Shown here: positions 12,330-24,093 of the stretch, one piece after another | How the letters are laid out: the number at the start of each line of letters is the position of its first letter | Position numbering within the stretch: position 1 is the stretch's first letter | Assembly: GCA_036852015.1 (NCBI GenBank) | Contig: JAANDG010000027.1 | Location: 1-64,000, forward strand | DNA from: Pelodera strongyloides | Taxonomy: Eukaryota; Nematoda; Chromadorea; Rhabditida; Rhabditidae | DNA: 64,000 nt | Reading direction: 5' to 3' | Made by a program: the position numbers and the translations under genes | Notes under the pieces: generated by a model | What the model was told of the DNA's origin: nothing | Seen by the model: the letters and a program-made list of their open reading frames with translations, nothing else | Databases searched by the model: none

Positions 12330-14860
12330 TAAACATACGAGTTATGAAAACTTTAGATATGTTCAGTATCACTGAAAAAGGGCTAAAATATCCACACAAG
12401 CAACTTCAATTGGACAACTACTAACAATAAGGAAAGTTCGGAAAAACTAATATGGTGGTAAGTGCAACATGCAACTTTATACATAGTGACTCATACTAGT
12501 TTGATAATACACGGCAACGATAGTTTAGCTTTATGCAATACATTTTGGCGTAACATTGAAGTGGTCTAATCAGACCAGCTCCACGAAAAAGGCCTAGGAT
12601 AGGAAATCGACGTCAACTATAACAAACAGAAATGCAGTAGTAACTATGTGTTTAAGTTTCAAGGTAGAGAGGAAAATACGGTATGAAAAACAGAAATGCT
12701 GATGCTGCACGCAAAATGAAAAGTAAAGCGGGAGTACTGAAAAGGAATCGCATACTAGAGAGAGGGTGAAACTATGGCGTATTAATCAGAAAGACAAAGA
12801 CAAAGACACTGGTAGAATTGTACAATATTATTGGTAGTAAGGAACAATAAACGGGGAACAGCTGAATACTAAACATTTAGGGCATAGGCTGATATGCAAG
12901 GTGCGTCGCGGACGCGATCAGTCAGCGAGACAGAGGCACAAGGTACAACTACGGCGCACTCGCAGCGCACGCCTGGCGCGCCCCCTACGATTACAATAGC
13001 AAAGGGCCAAAGATACGCGAGGAAAGAGCGCACATTAGTCACCGACGTGGGAGGTCACAATTTACAAAAGCGGAAGATACAGCGAGAGAGAGCTAACAAG
13101 CAAACTAAAAGCAAGAAAAAAGAAAAGAAATACAACTACAACAATAACGAACCAAGACTGCGTAGAACATAATGCGCACGCAGATCAGTATTCATATATA
13201 GAAAGAAAGTGATCCTACAGTATAGCAATACCATAATCATTACACAAAAGAAGAGCGGGCCAACATTTGCATAGCAAACCTACAAGATACATCATGGTGA
13301 TATCAGTGCACGCGCACCGTTAGAAATAAAGGCCTTTAAGCTCTTAGTTCTTGCCGAAGTGGCTTTTTACCATAAAGAAGCTAGGTACAAATTCAAAGTC
13401 AACGCAACATGGTAGTATAGTAATCAGTGATGAAAATGCAGATTTGGGATTTGATTTAGAGATTGAACTAAGGATCAAATGATGCCAATGAGCGAAACAA
13501 GAGAAACTGAATGAAAACTTGTAACTTTTGAAAGGTAAGGATCCGAAGATTATGCTATCATGCACAAAGCGTTAGAAATGGATAAAGGCTTGACATGCTG
13601 CGGAGCGGAAATTCACATATCACAAAGGTTTCCAGTTTCCATAAAGAATAAAGAAGGTTAGCTTATTATACATGTAAATGAAGCTCTGAATGTATAAATG
13701 AATGAGAAGGACAGACAAAGTGAATGGATGTGGAGAGACCGAAGGAAAAGCTACGCTATGTCATAATTAAGCGCATTACAGTAACCTCATAGCTAACAAC
13801 TATGCGGTAACTTTGTAAAGCGGCATTATTAATAAAGTAAATATCAATCGATAATTAAAATAAGAACAAAAACAAACTCCCACTTACGTAGACAATGCGA
13901 AATGAATTTGCATAAAAACAAATGCAAATTCTTTCATATGCTAATTTAGGGAGCGGCGAGTCACGTTTCCGCGAGGCGAGAGACTCCTAATGCAGCAAGC
14001 ATCAGGATACGTTTCAGCTATCCTACAAGGGTTCTACGCAAATCAGAAAACATTAACATACGTTTCATGATACCAAAGAATGAGTTTACGAATATGAATG
14101 ACAGTGACTACGAGAAACTTTATTTTATTTTATTAAATAACACCACAGGGTGTGCATCACAATGAAATGATGAAAAGAAAGTAGTATATAACTCGTCGTG
14201 TTGTCGTTGATTAGCAAACAGGTGATTTGATAATAAAACAATGGAAATCAAGCGTAATGTGTAGGTAATGTTGTCAGGCATTTCAAGTTTTGCAAATATT
14301 TGCCGCGATCGTATGATATGTGGGCGATATTGTATTGTTACCTCAAAAAAATGGGCCACGAGATAAGAACTGAACGAGTGGGCTTAGGTAAAAGTAAAGC
14401 TATTACAACAGGTACTCAAAAACTAGCACAGTGAATACCCTCCACCCGCAGGAAACCTTATGCGCTACAATAAAATATCGCAGCGCCGCAAATGGCTTTT
14501 AGTGGATAAGCCCCTCGATATTGGCAATTTTTGCAAAACTATGAAGAGAAAGCACACCAATAAAGCGTCGATCAACCAAAAAATAAAGAACTCTCGGTGT
14601 AACTGTTTCACAATAAAACGAGACACAAGAATAACGAAAAATCAGCAAACAAAGAAATTTTTGAATTTAAATTGTCCTCGTGACGAAATTGCCGAAATAA
14701 GCAGCATTTCTTCACATCGGAAATCAAGCATCAGGGGGTAATATAGGACCCTACCAGTTTATTCCCATAATCTGAACGAAATAAAATTAGCGATTCAAAG
14801 TAAGGTTGTACTCTGGAAAGTTGGACTCAATTGCACTTATATCTAATATCGTGAGCAAAT
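12330..14860. other. Intergenic stretch with no recognised gene
   Basis: A long, mostly AT-rich interval. A GC-richer patch lies at 12895-13000. The open frames have low-complexity Lys/Asn-rich translations typical of chance. No exon chain, RNA gene or clear repeat was found. Confidence 0.4.
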
Positions 14861-14878
14861 CGTTTCTATCCATTGACT

Positions 14879-16688
14879 TTAACGCCGGCTAAGAGATTTT
14901 GAACTTGGTAATCGTAAAAGTTTATCTGGGAGTTTGTTTAGCCATTTAGCCGTACGAATAAAGAAACTGTGATAATAAGGATTCAGTTTCGAGAAGGGCA
15001 CGTGCAATTCAAAAGATGAAATCCGACCTCTAGTAGGTCTCCAAGCATAATATTTACTAAATGAGATGGAGAGTTCTCCCTTGAGTAACTTGAATGCAAA
15101 TACAAGGTCTTGATTGATACTGTTGTTGCAGAGATAAAAGGTTAAACTTACGTAGCCTTTCGCTATAGCATGGGATCGGAGATTGTCCAAAACATTTTTG
15201 AAAGATAATGCGCGTAATACGCGCTTTGAACTTTTTCAACTTTGGTTATGTCTTTCTTTAAGTAAGGGCTCCAAACAACGCTTGCAAATTCAAGGATTGG
15301 TCGAACATATGTTTTATATGCTTTCAAGAGTATTAAAGGATTTCTCTGTTTTATGGCTTTATTAATCGCAAACCAAGCACCCATTCCTTTAGTACACACT
15401 TTGCTTATATGATCAACGTATTGCCAATTGTTTTGCACTTGTATGCCAAGATCTCTAATTGTACTAACCGAACCCAACGCAAAATTTTTAACTTCGTAGA
15501 CAGATTTCATGTTATTTTTCCCGAGATATAATACATTGCATTTTGATTCAGATAGTTCAATTTGCCAATCATTGCAAAAATTTGATAGAGCGTTTAAAGA
15601 GATTTGGAGTAATTTATGTGCCTCTGATGCATCTTCTCTTTTGTATTGACAAAATACTTTACAATCATCGGCAAAACATCTTATTGAAATGCTCGGCGAA
15701 GTTTTTACTGCCTTCGGGAGGTCGGATATATAGAGTAAAAAGAGTAGCGGTGCTAAAATTGAGCCCTGTGGGACCCCAGAGGGAGCTGTGAATTCACTTG
15801 AAAAGGTGCTATTATTTATTTTAACAGAAAAAGTTCTTTGAGAAAGAAAATCTTTTATCCACTGAACAAGTTGTTCAGGGAATCCCAATTTATGTAACTT
15901 GAAAACCAATTTCGAGTGGACAACCTTATCAAAAGCCTTTGCTATATCCAAATAGACTACATCAATTAATTCCCCTTTTTCATGAGAAGAAAGTCAATTT
16001 TTCTGACAGTCCAGCATCTGTAATTCTACAGATTTTCCCCTAATGAACCCATACTGCTCCTCTGGTAAACAATTTAATTTCAAAACAAAACGGTTCATTT
16101 GTTGAAGAACAATCATTTCCATTGCCTTGCATATAGCGCTATTTATTGAGATTGGTCGAAAATGAACTGGGAGAGTTGGCTTTGAGATTTTAGGAACTGG
16201 AGTGACAATAGATTTTCGCCAAGTGTTCGGCATTTTGCCTGTTTCAAGGGAAATATTATAGATAATGGAAAGTGGCTCAGCTAGTTCGCTCTTCAAAAAT
16301 TTGAGAAAATATTGAGGGATACCATCAGATGTAATCGAAAAAGAATTCTTTAACTTTCCCAAAGCTTTGTAAACTTCATGAGGGAAAACGATTGGCATTT
16401 TATGTTTCTGTACATTGATGACTTTGTACTCATAAATGGAAAACAATCATTATCTTTGGTAAAGACTGAGTTAAATTGTTTCCCAATAAGCTCGGCTTTT
16501 ATCTTAGCGTCGTAGACGGTATTTTGGGTATCAGGGTCCACAATTACTCCGATATTGCATTTTCCTTTTATACGAGCATTTATGTAAGAGAAAAACTTCT
16601 TTCCGAATTTATTATCAAAAATTTTCTTTTCCCTGTGAGCGAAAAACTTTTGGAGCGCCTTTTCTAAATTGCAGTTTATGTTTTTCAT
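14879..16688 (-). pseudogene. LINE ORF2 reverse transcriptase, frameshifted
   Basis: Four overlapping frames carry successive RT pieces: 16688-16350, 16446-15994, 15951-15163 and 15190-14879. Visible motifs are HFRPISINSAICKAME (fingers), DIAKAFDKVVHSKL (motif A with catalytic Asp), GVPQGSILAPLLFLLYISDL (motif B) and FADDCKVF (motif C, catalytic Asp pair), then the C-terminal VRPILEFASVVWSP segment. At least three frame changes and one stop separate the parts, so no full-length polymerase can be made. This is a genomic relic, not a host gene. Confidence 0.85.
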
Positions 16689-16719
16689 GAGAGCTGAATT
16701 TCCAACAGATGGATTTTGT

Positions 16720-17643
16720 CTATTGATAAGATAAACGACGTTTATGATAAAGCATATTCTTTATATATGCAGGAAATTTTGTTATTTGCAATTCGTGATA
16801 TTTAAGTGGGACAAATTCACCGATCAAATAACGCAGGTACTCAGTCAATTTTTGCTCCAAATCATTTACATCAAAATAGTTTCCGAAGAAATCTTCCCAA
16901 TCAATTGATAAAGCCCTTGTTATTGAGGACCAGTCTGCATTTTTGAAATCAAGAATTGGAGTTTTCTTGGTTAGAAGACTAGTTGGAATGTTTACATTGA
17001 AAGTAATAGTGTTATGATCAGAGGTGCCTATAGCAGGTTCAACAATTAGACTTGATACCAGATGATGAGAGCTGGCGAAAACATGATCAATTATACGCTG
17101 TTCGCGTGTTGCTTGGTTTACAAAGTACGCCCATCCCATTGATGTTACAAATTCGCCGAAAGCCTTTTCTTTTGCTGATTTAGGACTAGGAGAAAAACAG
17201 TTATAATTAATGTTGAAATCGCCGATTACTATATTCTCAAAACCGCAACTGCACATATTGATTATTTCATCATATAAACTAGTATCAGCCACTGAAGTAC
17301 AACATGGTAAGCGATATACGATTACGAAACGCACTTTTCTAAAATTTATAATATCCTCAACGTCTAGACATAGTAATTCGTAATTTGCATTACTCAGACT
17401 TTTATGCTCTTTGCAAATAATATTTGGATTTGCGAGAACACAAATCCCACCACCCCTTTTAGATGAACGATCAATACGAATGATATTATAATCTAACCCA
17501 TTAAGTATTAAAGAACTGTTTATATCTTTTCGCAACCAACTTTCCACGCAAATAAATAGGTCTGGGTTATTTTGTGACAAATGCAACTGAACCGTTGAAA
17601 TATTCTTTAAGATGCTCCTAATATTACAATACGAAACAAGCAA
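16720..17643 (-). CDS. LINE ORF2 apurinic endonuclease domain
   Basis: A 307-residue open frame with the exonuclease-endonuclease-phosphatase fold signature: an early Asn (SYCNIRS, residue 7), metal-binding Glu in CVESWL (residue 34), GDFN near residue 142, and SDH near residue 208. This domain nicks target DNA for target-primed reverse transcription. It is followed by the broken reverse transcriptase in other frames, so it is the surviving N-terminal part of ORF2. The upstream neighbour is ORF1, whose stop is at 17667. Confidence 0.85.
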   Translation of the reverse strand: MLVSYCNIRSILKNISTVQLHLSQNNPDLFICVESWLRKDINSSLILNGLDYNIIRIDRSSKRGGGICVLANPNIICKEHKSLSNANYELLCLDVEDIINFRKVRFVIVYRLPCCTSVADTSLYDEIINMCSCGFENIVIGDFNINYNCFSPSPKSAKEKAFGEFVTSMGWAYFVNQATREQRIIDHVFASSHHLVSSLIVEPAIGTSDHNTITFNVNIPTSLLTKKTPILDFKNADWSSITRALSIDWEDFFGNYFDVNDLEQKLTEYLRYLIGEFVPLKYHELQITKFPAYIKNMLYHKRRLSYQ

Positions 17644-17666
17644 CGATTTCTCCCCATTTTGATCAC

Positions 17667-18523
17667 CTAGTTTCCCTGGCGAGGGAAATGGTTTGTTTGG
17701 TTAGCGAAACGAGGGTTTTGCCAGTTTGGTGGTATCGGAGTCTTTAAGGCCTCCTCAGTACGATCAGCGAATTGCGCATCGTTCTTCCACACAAGTTTGT
17801 CACCCCTAAGCTGGTACAGCTGCCCACCAAGTGAGTTTAGGTAGTCACGCTGGTCGCGAAGTTTCTTAAGTTTCTGGCGATCCTCATAGGGAATACTTGG
17901 GCGTATGAAATAGTTGGACCACTTAGAATTACGCAACTTATGTTTTGTTGCCAAGACCCGCGACACGGAATTTCTGGTCGGCATTTCTACCTTCCAGAGC
18001 ACAGAATTCATTTTAAAAACAGAGGAGGGACCCTCGCTGATATCTAAATGTTTCAACAAGGTTTTCACTTCATGAGTGACCTGGTTGTCTTCCGACACTC
18101 TGGCTCTTGCTAGAGCTTCCGCCCTATCTTGAGCCGATAGTGAGTTCGGATCAACATTAGACGGGTACCTAGGAGCTTGAGCATAAGACTGGGGAGGAAT
18201 ATTTATCACAAGTGAACGCAAACGCTTCTCCTCGCGAACCGCTTCCTGCATACAGGGCGCACTACCGGTAAGAACACTTTTGGTCACATCAAGCATTTTT
18301 GAGACAGCAGTTAAAAACTTTGCGGCTTCATTTGCAATCAAATGAAGGCCTTCTGAACTGAACCCGTTTTGAATGATAGCCATAATGTCCTGCTCTCTCA
18401 TACCAATCACATCCTCAAGGGCTTGCTTTTTCACCGGTCTTGAAGGTGATTGAGCAACATTCTCACCACTCTCAGCTCTACGTTTAGCAGCACGATCAAC
18501 TTCCGATAAACTAACGATAGATT
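17667..18523 (-). CDS. LINE ORF1-like protein, 5' incomplete
   Basis: The open frame runs from about 18523 to the stop at 17667. No ATG is available at its beginning, where the frame opens after a TAA, so the true start is missing or lies across a frameshift. The translation is basic and hydrophilic, with a segment containing KLKKLRDQRDYLNSLGG near the C-terminus, a layout seen in ORF1 proteins of nematode and insect CR1-like LINEs. ORF1 proteins bind element RNA. No zinc knuckle or RRM is obvious by eye. The position immediately upstream of the endonuclease supports the assignment. Confidence 0.6.
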
Positions 18524-18529
18524 ACTCAA

Positions 18530-19525
18530 TTCTAAAGTAAAACTAATACAGTATACCGACACCATTATGTACCATTAGCCATTACGCTCCAGATTCATTG
18601 CATGCAATTCTTACTTTAGTTACAAACACATTAGAAAAACTCTAGTTAGATCAATACCCATCACCGTTTCAAAAAGATTATTTGAACCCAGTCATTGGCA
18701 AAAAGATTATTCGAACCCAAGTTAATATTATTTAAACACGTACTATAGTGGAATCACTCAGCTCTTCCCTCAGCTTTCAATACAAATAGATCCAATAACC
18801 CCGCCAATAACATACTGCAATACTGGTATTCAACGAAACTTCAACGATCCACCACTACATGTGCGAGTTTTGACAAAAACAATAACCTTCATACAGTACC
18901 TCACTACATATGCCTCCTAAGTTGTTAAGTGGTAATAGAGCGTAATCACATTAATAACGCAATTTTAGTTCCCACCACTTTTCAACAGTCGCTGACCTTT
19001 GTCTTACTAACACCACACCAAATACTACCACTGTAGAAGAAACGAGTCCACAAAACGATGAAAGCAAATCATTTATTCAGTCGGTCTATTAACATCTCAT
19101 TTATCAAATATCAATTAGATATTCCTCAATATCTTCAACTTCAAAAAAAAGCAACACCAATTATCATGCGTAAACAAGGAAAGGAGGTCTTTGGGGTTCA
19201 TGCGTAACATGCGTAGGTTTCTGTTAAGTAGGTTAATGGGGTTTGCAAGTATGCAACAATTCCTTGCAAGTACGTACACGAAGTACCGTAGTTTGAAACC
19301 AAGTATGAATTTATAACACCAGCCGTTCGAAGAGCCCTACGGGCTCTTCTCCGACTGGAGGAATGAGCCTTCGGCCGATTGCTTCCCCATTTAAAACACT
19401 CACACGTCTACAAAGTCATTTATAATTGGGGAAACGGATAATATGAGTCTGCATCTCCATTCGCTAATGCCACCATGCAAATTTGCCATTGAAGGTACTC
19501 TATGTAGCGCAGACGGTCCGTATCA
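18530..19525. other. Intergenic stretch
   Basis: AT-rich. There is a small hairpin near 19327-19350 (GAAGAGCCCTACGGGCTCTTC). No gene was recognised. Confidence 0.35.
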
Positions 19526-19528
19526 TAA

Positions 19529-19612
19529 GCTAGCATAGCTCAACTGGTAGAGCGCTGGACTGTGACTCGAGAAGTTGTTGCGCTGCTGTGGGTTCGAATC
19601 TCGCCAGCGACA
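19529..19612 (+). pseudogene. tRNA-like sequence (A and B boxes), probably degenerate
   Basis: TAGCTCAACTGGTAGAGC is a textbook D-arm/A box, and GGGTTCGAATC is a textbook T-loop/B box. Between them a 7-nt loop CTGTGAC on an imperfect stem would give anticodon GTG (His). The acceptor stem pairs poorly and the variable region is unusually long (about 16 nt) for tRNA-His. This is therefore more likely a tRNA pseudogene or the head of a tRNA-derived SINE than a working tRNA. Confidence 0.5.
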
Positions 19613-22255
19613 TAGATTTTGTATGCTCTTTCGACCGAAGAATTTTCTTTATGAACAGCTTTCGTTGTGCACATAAAAACAAACCCGTGACAAACTCTTC
19701 TCCTTTATATAATAAGATGAGTAATTATAAAATCGTTCCAAGACAAATTTTTCGGCACACTTGCAAACCCCATAATTCGTAACAGAAACATTGCTGCCTT
19801 TACGAAAAAGGAAAAAACAGTGAAACACACATGGGTCTTGTTTCCTCTGATGGATTCAGGAATCGGGCACAACAACGGATGACCAAATTACTCCTCATAT
19901 TCGATCATGTAAACAGGCATAGTGCCATTAAAAAAAAATAGCCGGAAGCTCGTAGGTGACTTCGAAGTAGGTCTGCAACAACGAGAGATTAGCCTTCATA
20001 TGTAAAAGCGTAATCTTTCGGATCAAGCGATATGGAAAGATCCCAGTCAGAATAGCATAAAAATAAGATAAAATTAACCAACACAAAAAGCAAAAACATG
20101 CGAGTCGTCAAGTAGTGATAAAAGCTCGAACCTTTGTCCCTAGACTGTCTCTTCTCAGAACGAAAGTAAATTGACATCGACATAATATTTATGGCGACTG
20201 GCGCGACTGGTCTTTGTGTCAATTGTCTTCAACTTCAACACTCCGAACATTCAGCTCCTAAACTAAATTAATAAAATAAATAAAGGAAAGAACGTCTATA
20301 CACCAAATACATGTAATAGGAGTCGAACATCTAAAAGTCTAAAAGTAAAAAGACAAAACTGCAAATAAACAAAAAGTGAAGGATGGGATGGAGAACACAT
20401 AAAAAAGACTACGAATTGACAACCAATTGTTTCAGACGTGAAAGTGCGGATAAAGTTGTTTCTATTCTATACGAAAAACAAGCGACAGAAACTCGTCAAA
20501 ACGAAATCATAAAAGGGCTACCTTCTAAAGGATTCCTCAAGGACACAGACACAATCAATCAGTTATCACAAAATGAACATCCTTGAATATCCAATGTTCA
20601 GTGGACCAATCCGGGACAGAGCCTGAAATATAAATAAATCAGTACACGGTCATTGATGTTTTTAAGGTAAGGTACTTTATTTAGGTTCTGTAAGGTAGGG
20701 TAAGGTAAGTTGAGATTTTTGGACCGATTGTTAGTCAAAGGCACAATGCACCGTTTATTTGCACTATTTCAAAGACAACTCATTTCAATAACATTAGAGC
20801 TAACAATTAGTTAGAGTGCACTAATATCCATAGCCATAGATAGAATAGTGAAATAACCATTCTAATTATAAACAACAAACAATGAAGAAAATACCATTCA
20901 TACCAACAACTAATAACCAGATTCACTTCACTTATTCTATGACCATTATTTATATACCAAATGGGCACAGTAACAACTCCAGAGAATAGACATTGACGTA
21001 AACAGTGGGCAAGCATACGGTTAAACCGATACATTCGGTATTAGTCCTTTTGTTTCAGTTATATTTCTGGCCTTGGTTTGAGAGAAGGAATTAATGATAC
21101 TGTGATTAGTGATACTGTGATACATATACAAACGCCAACCTCGTTCGATGACCAGAAGATTTCGTCTTCGCAGTGTCGACTTGACGCTGCCAGTACCAGG
21201 GCGTTACGTCTCAGTGGGAAAGCGAAAGCCACGGAGTTCATCAGCAAATGAACATCTCGCAGTCTCGCACACGGAGCGAGAAACAGAGAATTTCGATCCT
21301 GAAGAAAAAACTGAATAAGTAAGGAAAATTCATAAAATAAAAATACCCGCAAAACAAATGAAGTAAGTAAACTATTCGACGGCAAACAAAATGGATGAGT
21401 ATCAGCGACGGCGAAACATAAACAGTTCGTTGTATGTATAGTTAAAAAGTAAACGGTGATTAGGTAATAGGTGATATGGATATGACTGACTGCCACATTT
21501 GAACAGTGTGATGTGAGAATGAGAGGGGATATAGAAAAAAATATAAATTCCTTAAAGAACGCTCGTCAAGGAGAGCATATCAGCTTCAGCAGATACTTTT
21601 TTTGGTGCACCCTTTTTTTAACCGGATAGTTTTAACCGGAATCGGAATCATGACATTGAATGCAAACCCAAGAAGGAAACCGGAAAAGAGCAATAACCGA
21701 GGAAAGACTATATTTCATGCTTTTCATACTGCATGCATACGACGTAGAAAGGGTGAGAGAACGTATGAAACTGAAAGAGCGTAAAATAACTGGACCACGG
21801 GACAGATATTTAACAAATGGAGAACAAGTTTAGGAACAGAGAAATATAAAGCATGAAAATACACCTAACAAAGCATGCGGTTTACGAATATGAACGGGAG
21901 TAAGATCTCCTAATACGCCACATAACATACAATACAGCTGCACATCACATCACACAACGACTCTCAAAATCTGAGGGCAAACCAAGGTCAGCGTCTCCAA
22001 GTCTACACCAATGTTATTACGGTCTCACCTTTCCCAAGGCGTTCTGAAAACCATATACTACAGAAAACGAATAAGGAATAATAATGTTTTCAAGAATAAA
22101 AATTGATAGAAACGGATTCTAGCAACATGTACAGATGTCTCTCCATCTGCAAGAAACAAATCGCATATATTAGCTATGGACTTCAATAATTATATTAACG
22201 CACTCATTCACGATAACATAATAATAAAGAAATTTGTCAACAGCTAATCATATCA
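19613..22255. other. Intergenic stretch without recognised genes
   Basis: Contains a 145-codon minus-strand open frame (21496-21059) with no recognisable domain or splice context, and other short frames. I regard all of these as chance. No repeat was identified. Confidence 0.35.
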
Positions 22256-22258
22256 TCC

Positions 22259-22497
22259 GCCACTGGAAGATGTTGCCCCAAAATTGCCGCGTTTATTTTG
22301 CCCCAAAATTTGTTTTGCAACGTTGCCCCAAATTGCCGCATGGCAGAAATGTGTGCCTCGAAAATGCCCCAAAATTGCCGCATGGCAAAATGTGTGCCCC
22401 AAAAATGCCCCAAAATTGCCGCACGGCAAGTCGGTTTTTGTACTCCGGCATTTTTGGGGCAACATCGCGGCAATTTGGGGCAAAATCTTCCAGTGGC
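22259..22497. repeat. Palindromic element with internal tandem units
   Basis: The ends GCCACTGGAAGAT and ATCTTCCAGTGGC are inverted, and the body contains four repeated motifs CCCCAAAATTGCCGC on one arm, mirrored as GCGGCAATTTGGGGCA on the other. This is a fold-back MITE-like element with short internal tandem duplication. It encodes nothing convincing. Confidence 0.6.
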
Positions 22498-22676
22498 CGC
22501 CCACAAAAAAAAAATATTAAAAAAATGCGAGCTTACACAATACGTTGCAACTACGGTATCGCAGCGCACATTAACATTCTAAATTAGCATACAAATTAGC
22601 ATGCGAATAAAACACGTAGACTAAATTCTTATTCTAATTTACGCTTTCGACTTTTGGTCGTCTGTTGCGGTTGCTT

Positions 22677-22952
22677 TCAGAAACGTCTGCCGAAGTGAGT
22701 TTTGTTGTTTTTATTATTGTATATTTGATTTTTTTTGTAGTTTCCAACTATTCTATATGTATCACAACTGAGTTTGAGACCACTTTCGGTTGATGCATTG
22801 CATATTACTTTGTATTTTTCATTTTTAAACTTTATTTTGCTAATGTCTTCCATTTTCAACTTGGACGGATCCACACCGACAAAGAGCAACGAAGGAATGA
22901 AGAGAACACAAGCTACAATGGACAAAACTATGAGGATTTGAGGAATTTGCAA
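22677..22952 (-). CDS. Possible small secreted or membrane protein exon
   Basis: The minus-strand frame encodes an N-terminal hydrophobic stretch (QILIVLSIVACVLFIPSLLF) resembling a signal peptide or membrane anchor, followed by a hydrophilic Lys/Asn-rich tail with two cysteines. The open frame begins at TTG, not ATG, so a start would have to lie upstream or in another exon. I found none. No homologue was recognised, and it may be chance. Confidence 0.25.
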   Translation of the reverse strand: MQIPQILIVLSIVACVLFIPSLLFVGVDPSKLKMEDISKIKFKNEKYKVICNASTESGLKLSCDTYRIVGNYKKNQIYNNKNNKTHFGRRF

Positions 22953-22959
22953 CTGGTCA

Positions 22960-23527
22960 GTTTTCTCTGTGTACTAATTACTGGAACTAATTACTGTTCT
23001 ATGCAATATTGGGCTACAAATTCACTACAAAAACCGTGCGACTGAAATTAATGTTTTTTTTTGTGTTTTATTGCATTTGTAACTACAGCTACTAAAGCAA
23101 AGGCTTTAGCGTAACCCGTAACTAGCAATTTCTGCACATGTTACATAAACGCGAAACTCCGCCTCATATCCGTGGCAAAAAGTGGGTCCGCTACGGGGCT
23201 ACATACGTAGCGCAGCTACCGTCGGATGCACGGCGGGGGACGCAAGTGGCGAACCATTGGCGCACCTGATTTCTCCAAAAGTGTAACGCGTGTGCGCAAA
23301 CTTATTGCCACATGTATTACTATCTCTTAACTGCTACGTAAGCCTCGCATCAACAAATCGTATATAGTTTGTTGTTTTCAGTGTAACTCGGCTTCGTCAT
23401 CCATGGAGTGCAATCGTACGGCGCAAGACGCATCGACAACACGCTGGTTCGAGGAAGACGATTGGACGCGGAGAGACACGTAACTGTCCCCACAGGTACG
23501 CGAAACAGCAATGACCGGTAAAAACGA
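22960..23527. other. Non-coding stretch, nothing recognised
   Basis: AT-rich, then GC-richer from about 23160. No gene or RNA was recognised. Confidence 0.3.
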
Positions 23528-24036
23528 AAATGAGCGCATCCCAGACGGGAGTGCGACCTGGACGAGACCCTCCTGGAAGGTGTTTCGCTGGGTGTGTACG
23601 GGTAAGTGAGGTAAGTTCAGGCCCCCAGGCCACCAGTGCTCGCCCGATCCTGCGGCGGGCCTGTACCGCGGCACCAGGCGACGCGAAGGGACGCTGGTGC
23701 TATCGAGGAGCGGCAGGGGAGATGCGGCTTGTGGAAGAGGTAGCGAGGAGGGGACTGAAGCGGAGGCGAGGAGGTGAGTTGGCGGGTCATTGTGGTGGTT
23801 GATTGATATATTAGGGATGCCATAGTGGGAGTAGTAGGGAGAGTTCTCACTAAGGGAACTTACGGTAGTGAAATGGTAGTAGGGATAGTCTACATAGGAA
23901 TTGTAGCTGGGGTGCTTGTGTTTTGAGAAACCTACTCGTTCTTAGATGCGATTTCCTTCAGGTTTTTCAAAATATAAGTATTCCAGTGTGTAGTTTAAGT
24001 GTAGAAGTCTGGGGACTCATCTGAATATCATCTTAG

Positions 24037-24078
<42 letters not shown>

Positions 24079-24093
24079 GCCTCTCTCTCTCTC
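23528..24093 (+). repeat. Dispersed repeat ending in (CT)n, copy 2
   Basis: This matches the 4014-4556 copy from AATGAGCGCATCCCA through AGTCTGGGGACTCATCTGAA into a (CT)n tail at about 24033-24093. It is more GC-rich in the middle than copy 1. Presence of the same simple-repeat tail in both copies suggests the tail belongs to the element. Confidence 0.6.

Larger units (their letters stand above)
14870..18523 (-). mobile_element. CR1/Jockey-type non-LTR retrotransposon (LINE), decayed
   Basis: On the minus strand, an ORF1-like frame (18523-17667), an apurinic endonuclease (17643-16720) and reverse-transcriptase pieces (16688-14879) lie in canonical order. The polymerase is broken across several frames, so the copy is inactive. 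The 5' end is probably truncated, because ORF1 stays open to 18523 without an ATG. The 3' untranslated part may run slightly past 14870. The endonuclease-RT layout and the RT signature FADD place it in the Jockey/CR1 group. The exact clade is not determined. Confidence 0.85.

Noticed and set aside
21059..21496. 145-codon minus-strand frame
   Set aside because: No domain, no splice context and no coding-like composition; likely chance.
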